Both the position numbers and the translations under genes were made by a program. DNA of 64,000 nucleotides, from contig NZ_CAJULN010000006.1 of NCBI RefSeq assembly GCF_910586915.1, forward strand, positions 66,411-130,410, given 5' to 3'. This DNA comes from an uncultured Bacteroides sp. (lineage in GTDB: Bacteria > Bacteroidota > Bacteroidia > Bacteroidales > Bacteroidaceae). Under the pieces are notes generated by a model. That model was not told where the DNA came from and did no database searches. It worked only from the letters and a program-made list of their open reading frames with translations. Below are positions 8,499-15,871 of this stretch, piece after piece; within the stretch, counting starts at the first letter, position 1; the number at the start of each line of letters is the position of its first letter.

Positions 8499-8658
8499 TT
8501 TCTTACTTGCCGGGCAGCCCTTTGCCTTGATTGTGCAAGGCTTGGCAAAAGAAAATACCGGAGCGAAGCGAGGATGATTTTCTTTTAGCCAACCAGCCCC
8601 TGAAAGGGGCCGCCTTGCGCAATCAGAGAGGCAAAGGGCTATCTTTGCGGGTAAGAAA
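8499..8658 (-). ncRNA. Structured leader element, copy B
   Basis: A 160-nt homologue of 3601-3762. Pairings are TTTCTTAC with GTAAGAAA at the ends, AGCCCTTTGCCT with AGGCAAAGGGCT, GATTGTGCAAGGC with GCCTTGCGCAATC, AAGAAAAT with ATTTTCTT, and a CCCCTGAAAGGGG hairpin. The two outer helices have changed sequence relative to copy A on both sides at once. It sits between the integrase terminator and the first gene of the next block, so a leader role on the minus strand is inferred. Confidence 0.6.
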
Positions 8659-8695
8659 ATGAAAGAATGGCAGGTGTTTATGGATTTTCGGATAC

Positions 8696-8725
8696 AAAAA
8701 AAGCCATCCTTGCAGGGACGGCTTT
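8696..8725 (-). terminator. Intrinsic terminator of the integrase gene
   Basis: Stem AAAGCC-TCC with GGGA-GGCTTT (one internal mismatch) is followed on the minus strand by seven T residues. It lies 18 nt beyond the integrase stop. Confidence 0.7.
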
Positions 8726-8742
8726 AATGGTGTGTTGTACGT

Positions 8743-9978
8743 CTATTGCGCCATACGTTCCTTTACATTGTTCATGGCTTCTTTCAGGCTGCTGTTCATG
8801 ACCCGTGCGTAATGTTGGGTCATGCGTGTGGAGGCATGTCCGAGCATGACGGATACATCCTGCAAGGGAACGTTGTTGGCGAGCGTGACGGTGGTTCCGA
8901 AAGTATGGCGGGCCACATGCGTGGTCAGATTTTTCTTTATGCCGCAGAAATCGGCGATTTCCTTGAGGTAGCTGTTCATTTTCTGGTTGCATAAGACGGG
9001 CAGACAGCATCCTTTTTTCATGCAGACCGGGTGTTCCTTGTATTTCTCCAATATGGCCAGGGGAACGGGCAGCAGCGGGATGTTGCTGATGGAAGACGCT
9101 TTTCTGCGGCGCTCCAGCTTGACCCTTCCCTTCCTTATCCACCAGTCCCCGAGATTGTCCTGTACCAGATTCTCATTGTTCAGGCCGGCTACATCGGAGA
9201 ACGCCAGGCCGGTGAAACAGGCAAAGACAAAGACATCCCTGACCAGTTCAAGCCGGGGAACCGTGAATTTTTTCTTTATGACGGCTTGTAGCTCGTCGTA
9301 GGTCAGGAATACCGGATCGGTCTCGTCCTGCTCCATCTTATAACCGTAAAAGGGATTCTTACGCATCCATTCCTTTGCCAATGCCATATTGGTGAATTTC
9401 TTGAAGCATTTCATGTAGCGGACTATCGTGTTCCGGCATAAGCCTCCTTCCGTTTTCAGGTAGATGTCGAACGCACGGATGAACTCCGGTGTCAATTCGT
9501 GGAAGGTGATGTCCTCCTTGCCATAATAGGAGGGGATAAGCTGCCGCAATTTCTTCACCACATTCTTATATCGGTTAATGGTGACAGGGGAATAGTCTAT
9601 ATTCACCAGGCTTTCCATTTCCTCGATGCCTTCCTGCATGGTGCCGAGCAGCGTACGCATTCCGGTATCTTTTCCGAAAACACGTTTCAGGATCAGTTTC
9701 GGGGTAATCAGGGCCTGTTCCAATACCAGTTCCTTGTGTTTCTCAAGGGCACGGGCGTGTAATTCCGCAATATAGGTGTTCAATGCGACGGATGCCCTGT
9801 CCCTGCCTTTGCTGCATCCTTTGGCCGCGTTCCATAAGTTCAGAGGCACGCTTCTTTGGATACGTGCGTCGTCATAGTCTCCGTTGATGGTTATTCGCAT
9901 CAGTACGGGCGCCTCACCGTTTTTCAACAATTTCGTTTTGAGCACGAAAAAAAGAATGTTCATTGTTCCTTGTTTCAT
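8743..9978 (-). CDS. Tyrosine site-specific recombinase (integrase) of the mobile element
   Basis: The 411-residue protein has an N-terminal arm-binding region, a core-binding SAM-like domain (about 100-215) and a catalytic domain. Visible catalytic residues are H354 and R357 in HVARHTF, H381 in LGHAS and nucleophile Y390 in TQHYARV. The first catalytic Arg, normally in TGLR, is missing: the motif reads TGLAFSDV, as in other Bacteroides integrases such as IntDOT, where that Arg is also absent. ATG 9978 is preferred to GTG 9981. The gene points away from tRNA-Phe, 472 nt away, which is the usual place for an integrase at an element end. Confidence 0.92.
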   Translation of the reverse strand: MKQGTMNILFFVLKTKLLKNGEAPVLMRITINGDYDDARIQRSVPLNLWNAAKGCSKGRDRASVALNTYIAELHARALEKHKELVLEQALITPKLILKRVFGKDTGMRTLLGTMQEGIEEMESLVNIDYSPVTINRYKNVVKKLRQLIPSYYGKEDITFHELTPEFIRAFDIYLKTEGGLCRNTIVRYMKCFKKFTNMALAKEWMRKNPFYGYKMEQDETDPVFLTYDELQAVIKKKFTVPRLELVRDVFVFACFTGLAFSDVAGLNNENLVQDNLGDWWIRKGRVKLERRRKASSISNIPLLPVPLAILEKYKEHPVCMKKGCCLPVLCNQKMNSYLKEIADFCGIKKNLTTHVARHTFGTTVTLANNVPLQDVSVMLGHASTRMTQHYARVMNSSLKEAMNNVKERMAQ

Positions 9979-10450
9979 CACTTTTGTTTTTTAGAAGTGT
10001 TACATCCAATTGTTTCGTCAAAACCGGATGGCATGAGGAGGTGAAATGAAGTGTTAAATTCGGTGGCTTTTTTGAGCGGCTTGTGGCAAAGCCATAGAAA
10101 AGCCATAAAAATTCCATTTTCCCAGGTTCGAATTGCCTTTGGTGTCCCGGGTTCGATTCCTTTTTTTCATTCTGATGGGACATTCCGTTGTTTTAAACTT
10201 CTTTCACAATTTCAAGCTCATTCGGTCATGTGTGCAAAATTACTTTTTTACACCGGAGATTGATATTGACAAATAACTGAAAAACAATGAAATATGGTGC
10301 GTGTTTATGGCTTTTTTCAAAGCATTAAAAAAAGCCACTGAATTGGCAAAATCCAACTTCACAAATATGTAATGAAATGCGTAGCGAGGGTAAAAAAAGA
10401 ACCCTTGAACTATCTCTAATTCAAGGGTTTTCTAAAAGTGAAAGTTTTTT
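9979..10450. other. Non-coding end of the mobile element, candidate att region
   Basis: No gene is seen in these 472 bp. An 18-bp inverted pair (10057-10074 and 10327-10344, 17 of 18 matching) brackets AT-rich DNA and could be integrase arm-type sites. Two tRNA T-arm-like stretches (10123-10136 and 10142-10160) lie between them. A further TGGCTTTTTT occurrence is at about 10304. The true core should repeat the 3' end of tRNA-Phe at the far end, which is outside the window. Confidence 0.45.
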
Positions 10451-10526
10451 TGGTGGTGCCACCAGGAATCGAACCGGGGACACAAGGATTTTCAGTCCTT
10501 TGCTCTACCAACTGAGCTATGGCACC
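10451..10526 (-). tRNA. tRNA-Phe (GAA)
   Basis: A 76-nt cloverleaf. The acceptor is GGTGCCA with TGGCACC, the D-arm is GCTC..GAGC, the anticodon stem-loop AGGACTGAAAATCCT carries GAA, and the T-arm is CCCCGGTTCGATTCCTGG. The discriminator A and CCA are encoded. The 3' end faces the integrase, so it is the probable attB site of the element. Confidence 0.95.
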
Positions 10527-10572
10527 ATCAATCATTTATGGTTGGAAAACCAGTCTTTCGTTTAAGACGGTG

Positions 10573-10602
10573 CAAAGGTAGGCATTATTTTTGAATCTGC
10601 AA
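10573..10602 (-). promoter_or_regulatory. Promoter for tRNA-Phe
   Basis: The minus strand reads TACCTTTG (10573-10580) as a -7 box, with TTG at 10600-10602 about 19 bp upstream. The predicted start is around 10566, 40 nt before the mature tRNA. Confidence 0.6.
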
Positions 10603-10698
10603 GTAAATCCCTCTTTGCTTGTTCTAATTTGGTGTCAATTTAACATTTGATAAGGAATGAACGGTGCTATGGGCCAATGAAACTGTCGGCAATAAGAA

Positions 10699-10734
10699 AA
10701 GCGGATGCTCTTTGGGGAGAAAGAACATCCGCTT
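10699..10734 (-). terminator. Intrinsic terminator after the HIT gene
   Basis: A long stem (AAGCGGATG-TCTTT with AAAGA-CATCCGCTT, loop GGGGAG) is followed on the minus strand by CTTTTCTTATT. It lies 21 nt beyond the stop. Confidence 0.7.
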
Positions 10735-10755
10735 GCTTTATATTATCATCATGCT

Positions 10756-11148
10756 TTATAGAGAGGAATTGATTGCTTGTGCGACGGATTTGAATTCTTC
10801 GTCGGACAATTTCAGTTTCGGATTCGAGAACAGCATATCCGATTCGTTCTGAATAGGAATCAGATGGATGTGCGCATGAGGGACTTCCAGGCCGATGACC
10901 GCTTCGCCTACCTTCCGGCAGGGGAACGCCTTTTCGATGGCACGGGCCACTTTTTTTGCAAATACGTGCATTGCAGCCAAGTCTTCATCGCTCAAATCGA
11001 AGATGTAGTCTACTTCCTGTTTGGGCACTACTAAGGTATGTCCCTTTACCAACGGGTTGATATCAAGGAAGGCAAAGAACTTTTCGTCTTCCGCCACCTT
11101 GTAGCAGGGAATTTCGCCTGCGATGATTCTGCTGAATATTGTTGCCAT
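10756..11148 (-). CDS. HIT family protein (nucleotide hydrolase/transferase)
   Basis: A 130-residue cytoplasmic protein starting MATIFSRIIAGEIPCY. The histidine triad is HAHIHLIP near residue 92-99 and acts on the alpha-phosphate of substrates such as AMP-lysine or dinucleotides in this family. Length and the early IIAGEIPC motif are typical of bacterial Hint-type proteins. The start at 11148 is chosen over an upstream ATG at 11172. It lies just downstream of greA but is separated from it by a hairpin. Confidence 0.9.
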   Translation of the reverse strand: MATIFSRIIAGEIPCYKVAEDEKFFAFLDINPLVKGHTLVVPKQEVDYIFDLSDEDLAAMHVFAKKVARAIEKAFPCRKVGEAVIGLEVPHAHIHLIPIQNESDMLFSNPKLKLSDEEFKSVAQAINSSL

Positions 11149-11165
11149 AACTTTTGATAAAATAG

Positions 11166-11195
11166 AAGGCAAGCCTTGCTGCGAAGGCCTGCCTT
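11166..11195 (-). terminator. Terminator between greA and the HIT gene
   Basis: AAGGCA-GCCTT pairs with AAGGC-TGCCTT with one mismatch. The minus-strand tail is CTATTTTATC. It is weaker than the neighbouring terminators, so read-through into the HIT gene is possible. Confidence 0.5.
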
Positions 11196-11199
11196 TACG

Positions 11200-11664
11200 T
11201 TAAATAGATATGTTTACTACTTCCAATGAAATTTTGCCCTGCGGAACGGTAATTTCCGCTACTTCACCTACTTTCTTGCCAAGCAGTCCTTGTGCAATCG
11301 GGGTATTTACGGAAATCTTTCCTTCTTTCAGGTTGGCTTCGCTTTCGGAAACGATGGTATAAGTCATTTTCATGCCATTCTTTACGTTCTTCAGTTCCAC
11401 TTTATTTAAAATCTGTACGGAATCAGTCTTGAGTTTGGACTCGTCGATGATTTTGGCATCCGCGATGGTGGCTTTCAGTCTGTTGATACGCATTTCCAGC
11501 AATCCTTGCGCTTCTTTTGCAGCATCGTATTCCGCATTTTCCGATAAGTCTCCTTTATCTCTTGCTTCGGCTATTGCCGCAGAGATTTTCGGGCGTTCCA
11601 CTGTTTCGAGTTCTTTCAGTTCCGCCATTAGTTTCTTGTAACCTTCTTCTGACATATAAGCCAT
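11200..11664 (-). CDS. greA: Transcription elongation factor GreA
   Basis: The 154-residue protein has the full GreA length. The N-terminal coiled coil carries the acidic tip in DLSENAEYDAAKEAQ, which enters the RNA polymerase secondary channel to stimulate cleavage of backtracked RNA. The FKBP-like C-terminal domain ends GKISLEVVNISI. The start has a strong Shine-Dalgarno (AGGAGGA at 11671-11677 on the minus strand), unusual for Bacteroides, where most genes lack one. The leader holds a terminator hairpin, suggesting feedback control. Confidence 0.97.
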   Translation of the reverse strand: MAYMSEEGYKKLMAELKELETVERPKISAAIAEARDKGDLSENAEYDAAKEAQGLLEMRINRLKATIADAKIIDESKLKTDSVQILNKVELKNVKNGMKMTYTIVSESEANLKEGKISVNTPIAQGLLGKKVGEVAEITVPQGKISLEVVNISI

Positions 11665-11703
11665 GATGTTTCCTCCTTTAATAGTTTTTAATAGTCATAT
11701 AAA

Positions 11704-11736
11704 CAAAAAAGAATTCCAACATGATGTATGTTGGAA
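11704..11736 (-). terminator. Terminator hairpin in the greA 5' leader
   Basis: A perfect 9-bp stem TTCCAACAT with ATGTTGGAA (loop of 5) is followed on the minus strand by TTCTTTTTTG. It lies between the predicted greA promoter and the greA ribosome binding site, so a transcript of about 50 nt could end here. Confidence 0.65.
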
Positions 11737-11758
11737 CCCTCTTTTCATTATTTCTTTG

Positions 11759-11789
11759 CAAAGATAACCTTTTAAGTGATACGTGTCAA
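11759..11789 (-). promoter_or_regulatory. Promoter of greA
   Basis: Minus-strand -7 box TATCTTTG at 11759-11766, with TTGACAC beginning at 11789 as the -33 region, spaced 20 bp. The predicted start is near 11752, about 90 nt before the ATG. Confidence 0.6.
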
Positions 11790-11844
11790 GTGAAATATGC
11801 TGCTGTGTAACATATTTAAAAGAAATATGCTAATTTATAACAGA

Positions 11845-12996
11845 TTAGAGCAGTGACTTGACGGCGGCTTCCAAGTTTTTGATGTCTTCGCCGCGCATTT
11901 TCAGTTCGTTGTTGCGGTTTATCAGGAAGATGGACGGAACCTGCCGTACATTATATAGAGCTACGTTTGTGGAATATACTCCGTTTCCGTCGCGTACGCA
12001 TACCCACGGGAGGTTGTCGGCCGATGTTTTCCAGTAGTGTTCGTCAGCGTCGAGCGATATCTGGTAGATTTCGAGTCCTTGCGATGCGTATGTATTATAA
12101 AGTTCGCGCAACATCAGGTTGTGGGGAGCGCCGGCGGGCGACTGGAACACGGCGAAGTCGAGCAATACGACTTTTCCTTTGAGGTCGGTCAGTTTGCGCA
12201 CGTTTCCTTTCGCGTCGCGCAGGGCGATGTCGATAATGCCGGTCTCTACGATTTTATCTTCGGGGATTTCCAGTGCTTTCGCTTGCGGCTGGCGTGTATT
12301 CTTCATCCCTTTGATTACGATGTTATAAAGGTTTTTGGAGCGTACCGCATCGGGGAACGTGTTGTTGAGGCTTGTGGCGACGGCTGCAAAGCACTTCACG
12401 TCGTCTTTGTTGTTCAACGGGTCGAATATCAGGTAATTGTTGAGCTTCTGAAATAAGGCAAAGTAAGCTGCCGCCGTGTTGGGTGCGGCAAAGATATAGT
12501 TTACTTTTACGTCTTCCTTGTATTTGTTGAGTAGTGTGGCGAGGTTGTTTTCGAAAACATCGTGCCCTATCTTGTTGCTGCGCAGTGCGGCGAGCAAGTT
12601 GTCCACGTCTTTTTGCAGGCGGATTTGTTTCAGTGTGAGTTCCTTTATCCGGTTACTGTTTTCCGAACCCTCGACGGTATAAGAAGTAGAGAAGTCCGCG
12701 TACGGCGCGTCGATTCGGATGGTTTCGATAGAGTCTACAGAAAAGTTGATAATTTTGTCGTCCACCCGCAGCCGGTAGAATTCGGGCGATTCGGGACGGG
12801 ATTGCCTGAAGTTGAATGTGCCTTCTCCTTTCAGTTTTACCGAATCGAGCGGAACAATGCCTTCCAGGCCGGAGGCTTCGAGATAAAGCATTTTGCCATC
12901 GGCTCCTGATACCTCTCCGTTCACCTGGAATTTAGGACCGGAACTACAAGCAGTGATAGTAAGTGCGGCGAGCGCTGCAAAAGTAACTTTTTTCAT
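11845..12996 (-). CDS. TlpA-like thioredoxin-fold lipoprotein (DUF4369) without cysteines
   Basis: A 383-residue lipoprotein starting MKKVTFAALAALTITAC with lipobox ITAC. The N-terminal half resembles DUF4369, the C-terminal half an AhpC/TSA-TlpA thioredoxin fold (VVLLDFAVFQSPAGAPHNLM through QVPSIFLINRN). In active TlpA the segment after FA holds WCxxC; here it reads FAVFQSPAGAP, so no disulfide exchange by that site is possible. It is probably periplasmic-facing. The upstream ATG at 13023 lies over the -7 box and is rejected as start. It is monocistronic, divergent from pnp. Confidence 0.8.
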   Translation of the reverse strand: MKKVTFAALAALTITACSSGPKFQVNGEVSGADGKMLYLEASGLEGIVPLDSVKLKGEGTFNFRQSRPESPEFYRLRVDDKIINFSVDSIETIRIDAPYADFSTSYTVEGSENSNRIKELTLKQIRLQKDVDNLLAALRSNKIGHDVFENNLATLLNKYKEDVKVNYIFAAPNTAAAYFALFQKLNNYLIFDPLNNKDDVKCFAAVATSLNNTFPDAVRSKNLYNIVIKGMKNTRQPQAKALEIPEDKIVETGIIDIALRDAKGNVRKLTDLKGKVVLLDFAVFQSPAGAPHNLMLRELYNTYASQGLEIYQISLDADEHYWKTSADNLPWVCVRDGNGVYSTNVALYNVRQVPSIFLINRNNELKMRGEDIKNLEAAVKSLL

Positions 12997-13020
12997 ATAG
13001 TGTGTGTTATTAACGAGTTG

Positions 13021-13050
13021 CAAATATACTTCTTTTCGAGATTAGTCAAA
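13021..13050 (-). promoter_or_regulatory. Promoter of the TlpA-like lipoprotein gene
   Basis: The minus strand carries TATATTTG (13021-13028) and TTTG (13047-13050) with 18 bp between, a close match to the Bacteroides housekeeping promoter. Confidence 0.65.
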
Positions 13051-13144
13051 GCATTTTGCTCTCTTCTTCCTCCTATTTTTGAAAAAAAATCGGAGGGCGG
13101 TTAACTTTTTACCTCATTTCCACCTTATTACAATGATAAATGTA

Positions 13145-13152
13145 TATCTTTG
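13145..13152 (+). promoter_or_regulatory. -7 box of pnp
   Basis: TATCTTTG followed by C lies 40 nt before the chosen pnp ATG. The -33 region is weak. The box rules out the longer reading frame that starts upstream of it. Confidence 0.55.
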
Positions 13153-13192
13153 CAGGAATTTTGAAAGAAAAAGTATAGATAAAACAATTTTT

Positions 13193-15319
13193 ATGATTAA
13201 CCCAATTGTTAAGACGATCGAGTTGGCCGATGGCAGAACCATCACCCTCGAGACGGGAAAGTTGGCAAAACAGGCAGACGGTTCTGTAATGCTGCGCATG
13301 GGAAACACCATGCTGCTGGCTACTGTTTGTGCCGCTAAAGATGCAGTTCCCGGAACAGATTTTATGCCTTTGCAGGTAGAGTACAAGGAAAAATTCGCGG
13401 CTTTCGGCCGTTTCCCCGGTGGTTTCACCAAGAGAGAAGGCAGAGCTTCGGATTATGAAATCCTGACTTGCCGTCTTGTTGACCGTGCTCTCCGTCCTTT
13501 ATTCCCTGACAATTATCACGCAGAGGTATATGTAAACATCGTCCTCTTCTCGGCAGACGGCGTAGATATGCCGGATGCATTGGCAGGACTTGCCGCTTCG
13601 GCAGCGCTTGCCGTTTCAGATATCCCATTCAACGGACCTATCTCCGAAGTGCGTGTGGCACGTATCGACGGTGAGTTCGTCATCAACCCCACTTTCGAAC
13701 AACTTGAAAAAGCAGACATGGACCTCATGGTTGCCGCTACCTACGAGAACATCATGATGGTGGAAGGCGAAATGCTCGAAGTGTCCGAGGCCGATTTGCT
13801 CGAAGCCATGAAAGTGGCTCACGAAGCTATCAAGGTTCATTGCAAGGTGCAGATGGAGCTGACGGAAGCAGTAGGCAAGACCGTGAAACGCGAATACAAC
13901 CACGAAGTGAACGACGAGGAACTCCGCAAGGCTGTCCGCGAAGCGTGCTACGACAAGGCTTACGCCATTGCCGCTTCCGGCAACAACAACAAGCACGAGC
14001 GTCTGGCCGCTTTCGAAGCCATCCGCGAAGAGTTCAAGGCACAGTTCTCCGAAGAAGAACTCGAAGAGAAGGCTGCACTCATCGACCGCTACTATCACGA
14101 TGTGGAGAAAGAAGCCATGCGCCGCTCTATCCTCGACGAAGGCAAACGTCTCGATGGACGTAAGACGACTGAAATCCGTCCCATCTGGTGCGAGGTAAGT
14201 CCGCTGCCCGGCCCTCACGGCTCTGCCATCTTCACCCGTGGCGAAACCCAGTCGTTGACTTCCGTTACATTGGGTACGAAACTCGACGAGAAGATTATCG
14301 ACGACGTGCTGACACACGGAAAAGAACGTTTCCTGTTGCACTACAACTTCCCGCCTTTCTCTACCGGCGAGGCAAAAGCACAGCGTGGTGTAGGCCGTCG
14401 TGAAATCGGTCACGGACACCTGGCTTGGCGTGCGTTGAAAGGACAGATTCCTGCCGACTATCCGTACGTGGTACGCGTTGTTTCCGACATCCTCGAATCC
14501 AACGGTTCTTCTTCGATGGCTACCGTATGTGCCGGAACATTGGCACTGATGGACGCCGGTGTGAAGATTAAGAAGCCGGTATCGGGCATCGCTATGGGAC
14601 TGATTAAGAACGCAGGCGAAGAGAAATATGCTGTATTGTCCGATATCCTCGGCGACGAAGACCACCTCGGCGATATGGACTTCAAGGTGACTGGAACAAA
14701 AGACGGTATCACTGCCACTCAGATGGATATCAAGGTAGACGGCCTTTCTTACGAAATCCTCGAACGTGCTTTGACCCAGGCAAAAGAGGGACGTATGCAT
14801 ATCCTCAACAAAATCACGGAAACCATCGCCGAGCCGCGTGCCGACTTGAAAGACCACGCTCCCCGCATCGAAACCATGACCATTCCGAAAGAATTCATCG
14901 GTGCTGTAATCGGCCCCGGCGGCAAGATTATCCAGGGTATGCAGGAAGAGACCGGTGCTGTGATTACCATCGAAGAGATTGACGGCGTAGGCCGCATCGA
15001 AGTATCGGGCACAAACAAGAAATGCATCGACGACGCAATGCGCATGATTAAGGCAATCGTTGCTGTGCCCGAAGTAGGCGAAGTGTACAAAGGCAAAGTA
15101 CGTTCCATCATGCCTTACGGTGCGTTTGTCGAATTCCTGCCGGGCAAAGACGGTTTGCTGCACATTTCCGAAATCGACTGGAAACGTCTGGAAACGGTAG
15201 AAGAAGCCGGAATCAAGGAAGGCGACGAAATCGAAGTGAAACTGATTGATATCGACCCCAAGACCGGTAAGTTCAAACTTTCGCGCAAGGTATTGTTTCC
15301 GAAACCGGAAAGAAAATAA
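13193..15319 (+). CDS. pnp: Polynucleotide phosphorylase
   Basis: A 708-residue protein that degrades RNA 3' to 5' by phosphorolysis in the cytoplasm. Order of domains: RNase PH 1 (about 10-140), helical linker, RNase PH 2 (about 315-540) with GPHGSAIFTRGETQSL, KH domain (IGPGGKIIQGMQEETGA) and S1 domain (YKGKVRSIMPYGAFVEFLPG) at the end. The start MINPIVKT is chosen because the -7 box lies in the longer ORF. No rpsO is upstream, unlike in E. coli. Two strong terminators follow. Confidence 0.97.
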   Translation: MINPIVKTIELADGRTITLETGKLAKQADGSVMLRMGNTMLLATVCAAKDAVPGTDFMPLQVEYKEKFAAFGRFPGGFTKREGRASDYEILTCRLVDRALRPLFPDNYHAEVYVNIVLFSADGVDMPDALAGLAASAALAVSDIPFNGPISEVRVARIDGEFVINPTFEQLEKADMDLMVAATYENIMMVEGEMLEVSEADLLEAMKVAHEAIKVHCKVQMELTEAVGKTVKREYNHEVNDEELRKAVREACYDKAYAIAASGNNNKHERLAAFEAIREEFKAQFSEEELEEKAALIDRYYHDVEKEAMRRSILDEGKRLDGRKTTEIRPIWCEVSPLPGPHGSAIFTRGETQSLTSVTLGTKLDEKIIDDVLTHGKERFLLHYNFPPFSTGEAKAQRGVGRREIGHGHLAWRALKGQIPADYPYVVRVVSDILESNGSSSMATVCAGTLALMDAGVKIKKPVSGIAMGLIKNAGEEKYAVLSDILGDEDHLGDMDFKVTGTKDGITATQMDIKVDGLSYEILERALTQAKEGRMHILNKITETIAEPRADLKDHAPRIETMTIPKEFIGAVIGPGGKIIQGMQEETGAVITIEEIDGVGRIEVSGTNKKCIDDAMRMIKAIVAVPEVGEVYKGKVRSIMPYGAFVEFLPGKDGLLHISEIDWKRLETVEEAGIKEGDEIEVKLIDIDPKTGKFKLSRKVLFPKPERK

Positions 15320-15330
15320 GGAGATGATTT

Positions 15331-15360
15331 AAAGGCGGCTTTCTCACACAAAGCCGTCTT
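15331..15360 (+). terminator. Hairpin after pnp
   Basis: AAAGGCGGCTTT pairs with AAAGCCGTCTT; the T-run is short, so the second hairpin at 15371 probably finishes termination. Confidence 0.5.
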
Positions 15361-15370
15361 GGATATACAG

Positions 15371-15414
15371 AAAAGAGAGGGAATCGGCCTGTCGCCGGTT
15401 TCCTCTCTTTTTTG
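15371..15414 (+). terminator. Strong terminator after pnp
   Basis: AAAAGAGAGG pairs with CCTCTCTTTT with an inner CGGC/GCCG stem, and ends in TTTTTT. Confidence 0.7.
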
Positions 15415-15477
15415 TATCCTTTCGTGTACGAAGCTGCTGCAGCAGCCTGTGCGGCAATGGGGAAGGAGTAACGGAGC

Positions 15478-15691
15478 ATTGCCTAAGAACTGATTTCCCG
15501 TTGCCTGAGGACTAACGGCAGAGATACTAAGATTTATTCGTCTGACTACAGTTGAACTTTCGTCTGACTATAGTGACCGTTTCGTCTAACTATAGTCAGA
15601 CGAAACGGTCACTATAGTCAGACGAATAAATTTTAGCGAGAAAGACGATAGTTGTTCGCAGGGCAACCGATAGTCCGTCGAAAGAAAAAGG
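15478..15691 (+). repeat. 214-bp intergenic element with four phased palindromes, copy 1
   Basis: Four octamer cores (ACTACAGT, ACTATAGT, ACTATAGT, ACTATAGT) start at 15545, 15567, 15589 and 15611, an exact 22-bp period. The last three lie in a 64-bp near-perfect palindrome (15561-15624, 31 of 32 pairs). Flanks on both sides align without gaps to the reverse complement of 58107-58320, so the repeat unit is about 214 bp. It lies between the convergent genes pnp and buk. No ORF, terminal inverted repeat or target duplication was seen. Confidence 0.8.
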
Positions 15692-15776
15692 ACAGATGTT
15701 CCCTGCACAGGCAAGCGTACTTGCACGTTAAAGGATAAAAATGACAGATGTTTTAAAACGAATAAGCAGGCGGTAG

Positions 15777-15857
15777 AAAAAAAGAATCGGAAAGTACCCC
15801 CATACTTCCCGATTCGAAACAGTCAAAAATCGACCTTAATCAATTTATTAACTTAAC
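15777..15857 (-). ncRNA. Candidate small RNA of about 80 nt
   Basis: On the minus strand a -7 box (TATCTTTG, 15864-15871) is followed after about 65 nt by a hairpin (GAATCGG..TACTT with mismatches, 15784-15815) and seven T residues. No ORF of any length fits. The hairpin might instead only terminate buk, which ends 195 nt upstream, but the promoter between them suggests a separate transcript. Confidence 0.45.
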
Positions 15858-15863
15858 ACGTTG

Positions 15864-15871
15864 CAAAGATA
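15864..15871 (-). promoter_or_regulatory. Putative promoter of the candidate small RNA
   Basis: A minus-strand TATCTTTGC match. The -33 region (TTTC about 19 bp upstream) is only a partial fit. It is located inside a convergent intergenic region, where a gene promoter would not be expected. Confidence 0.45.

Noticed and set aside
10123..10160. Second tRNA gene on the plus strand
   Set aside because: Only T-arm-like pieces are present; no acceptor, anticodon or D-arm can be drawn.
13616..15163. 515-residue open frame antisense to pnp
   Set aside because: It mirrors the codon bias of pnp, has no start signals and no recognisable domain.
15537..15626. CRISPR array suggested by regular 22-bp spacing
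   Set aside because: Units are palindromes with no unique spacers, only four units, and no cas genes are in the window.
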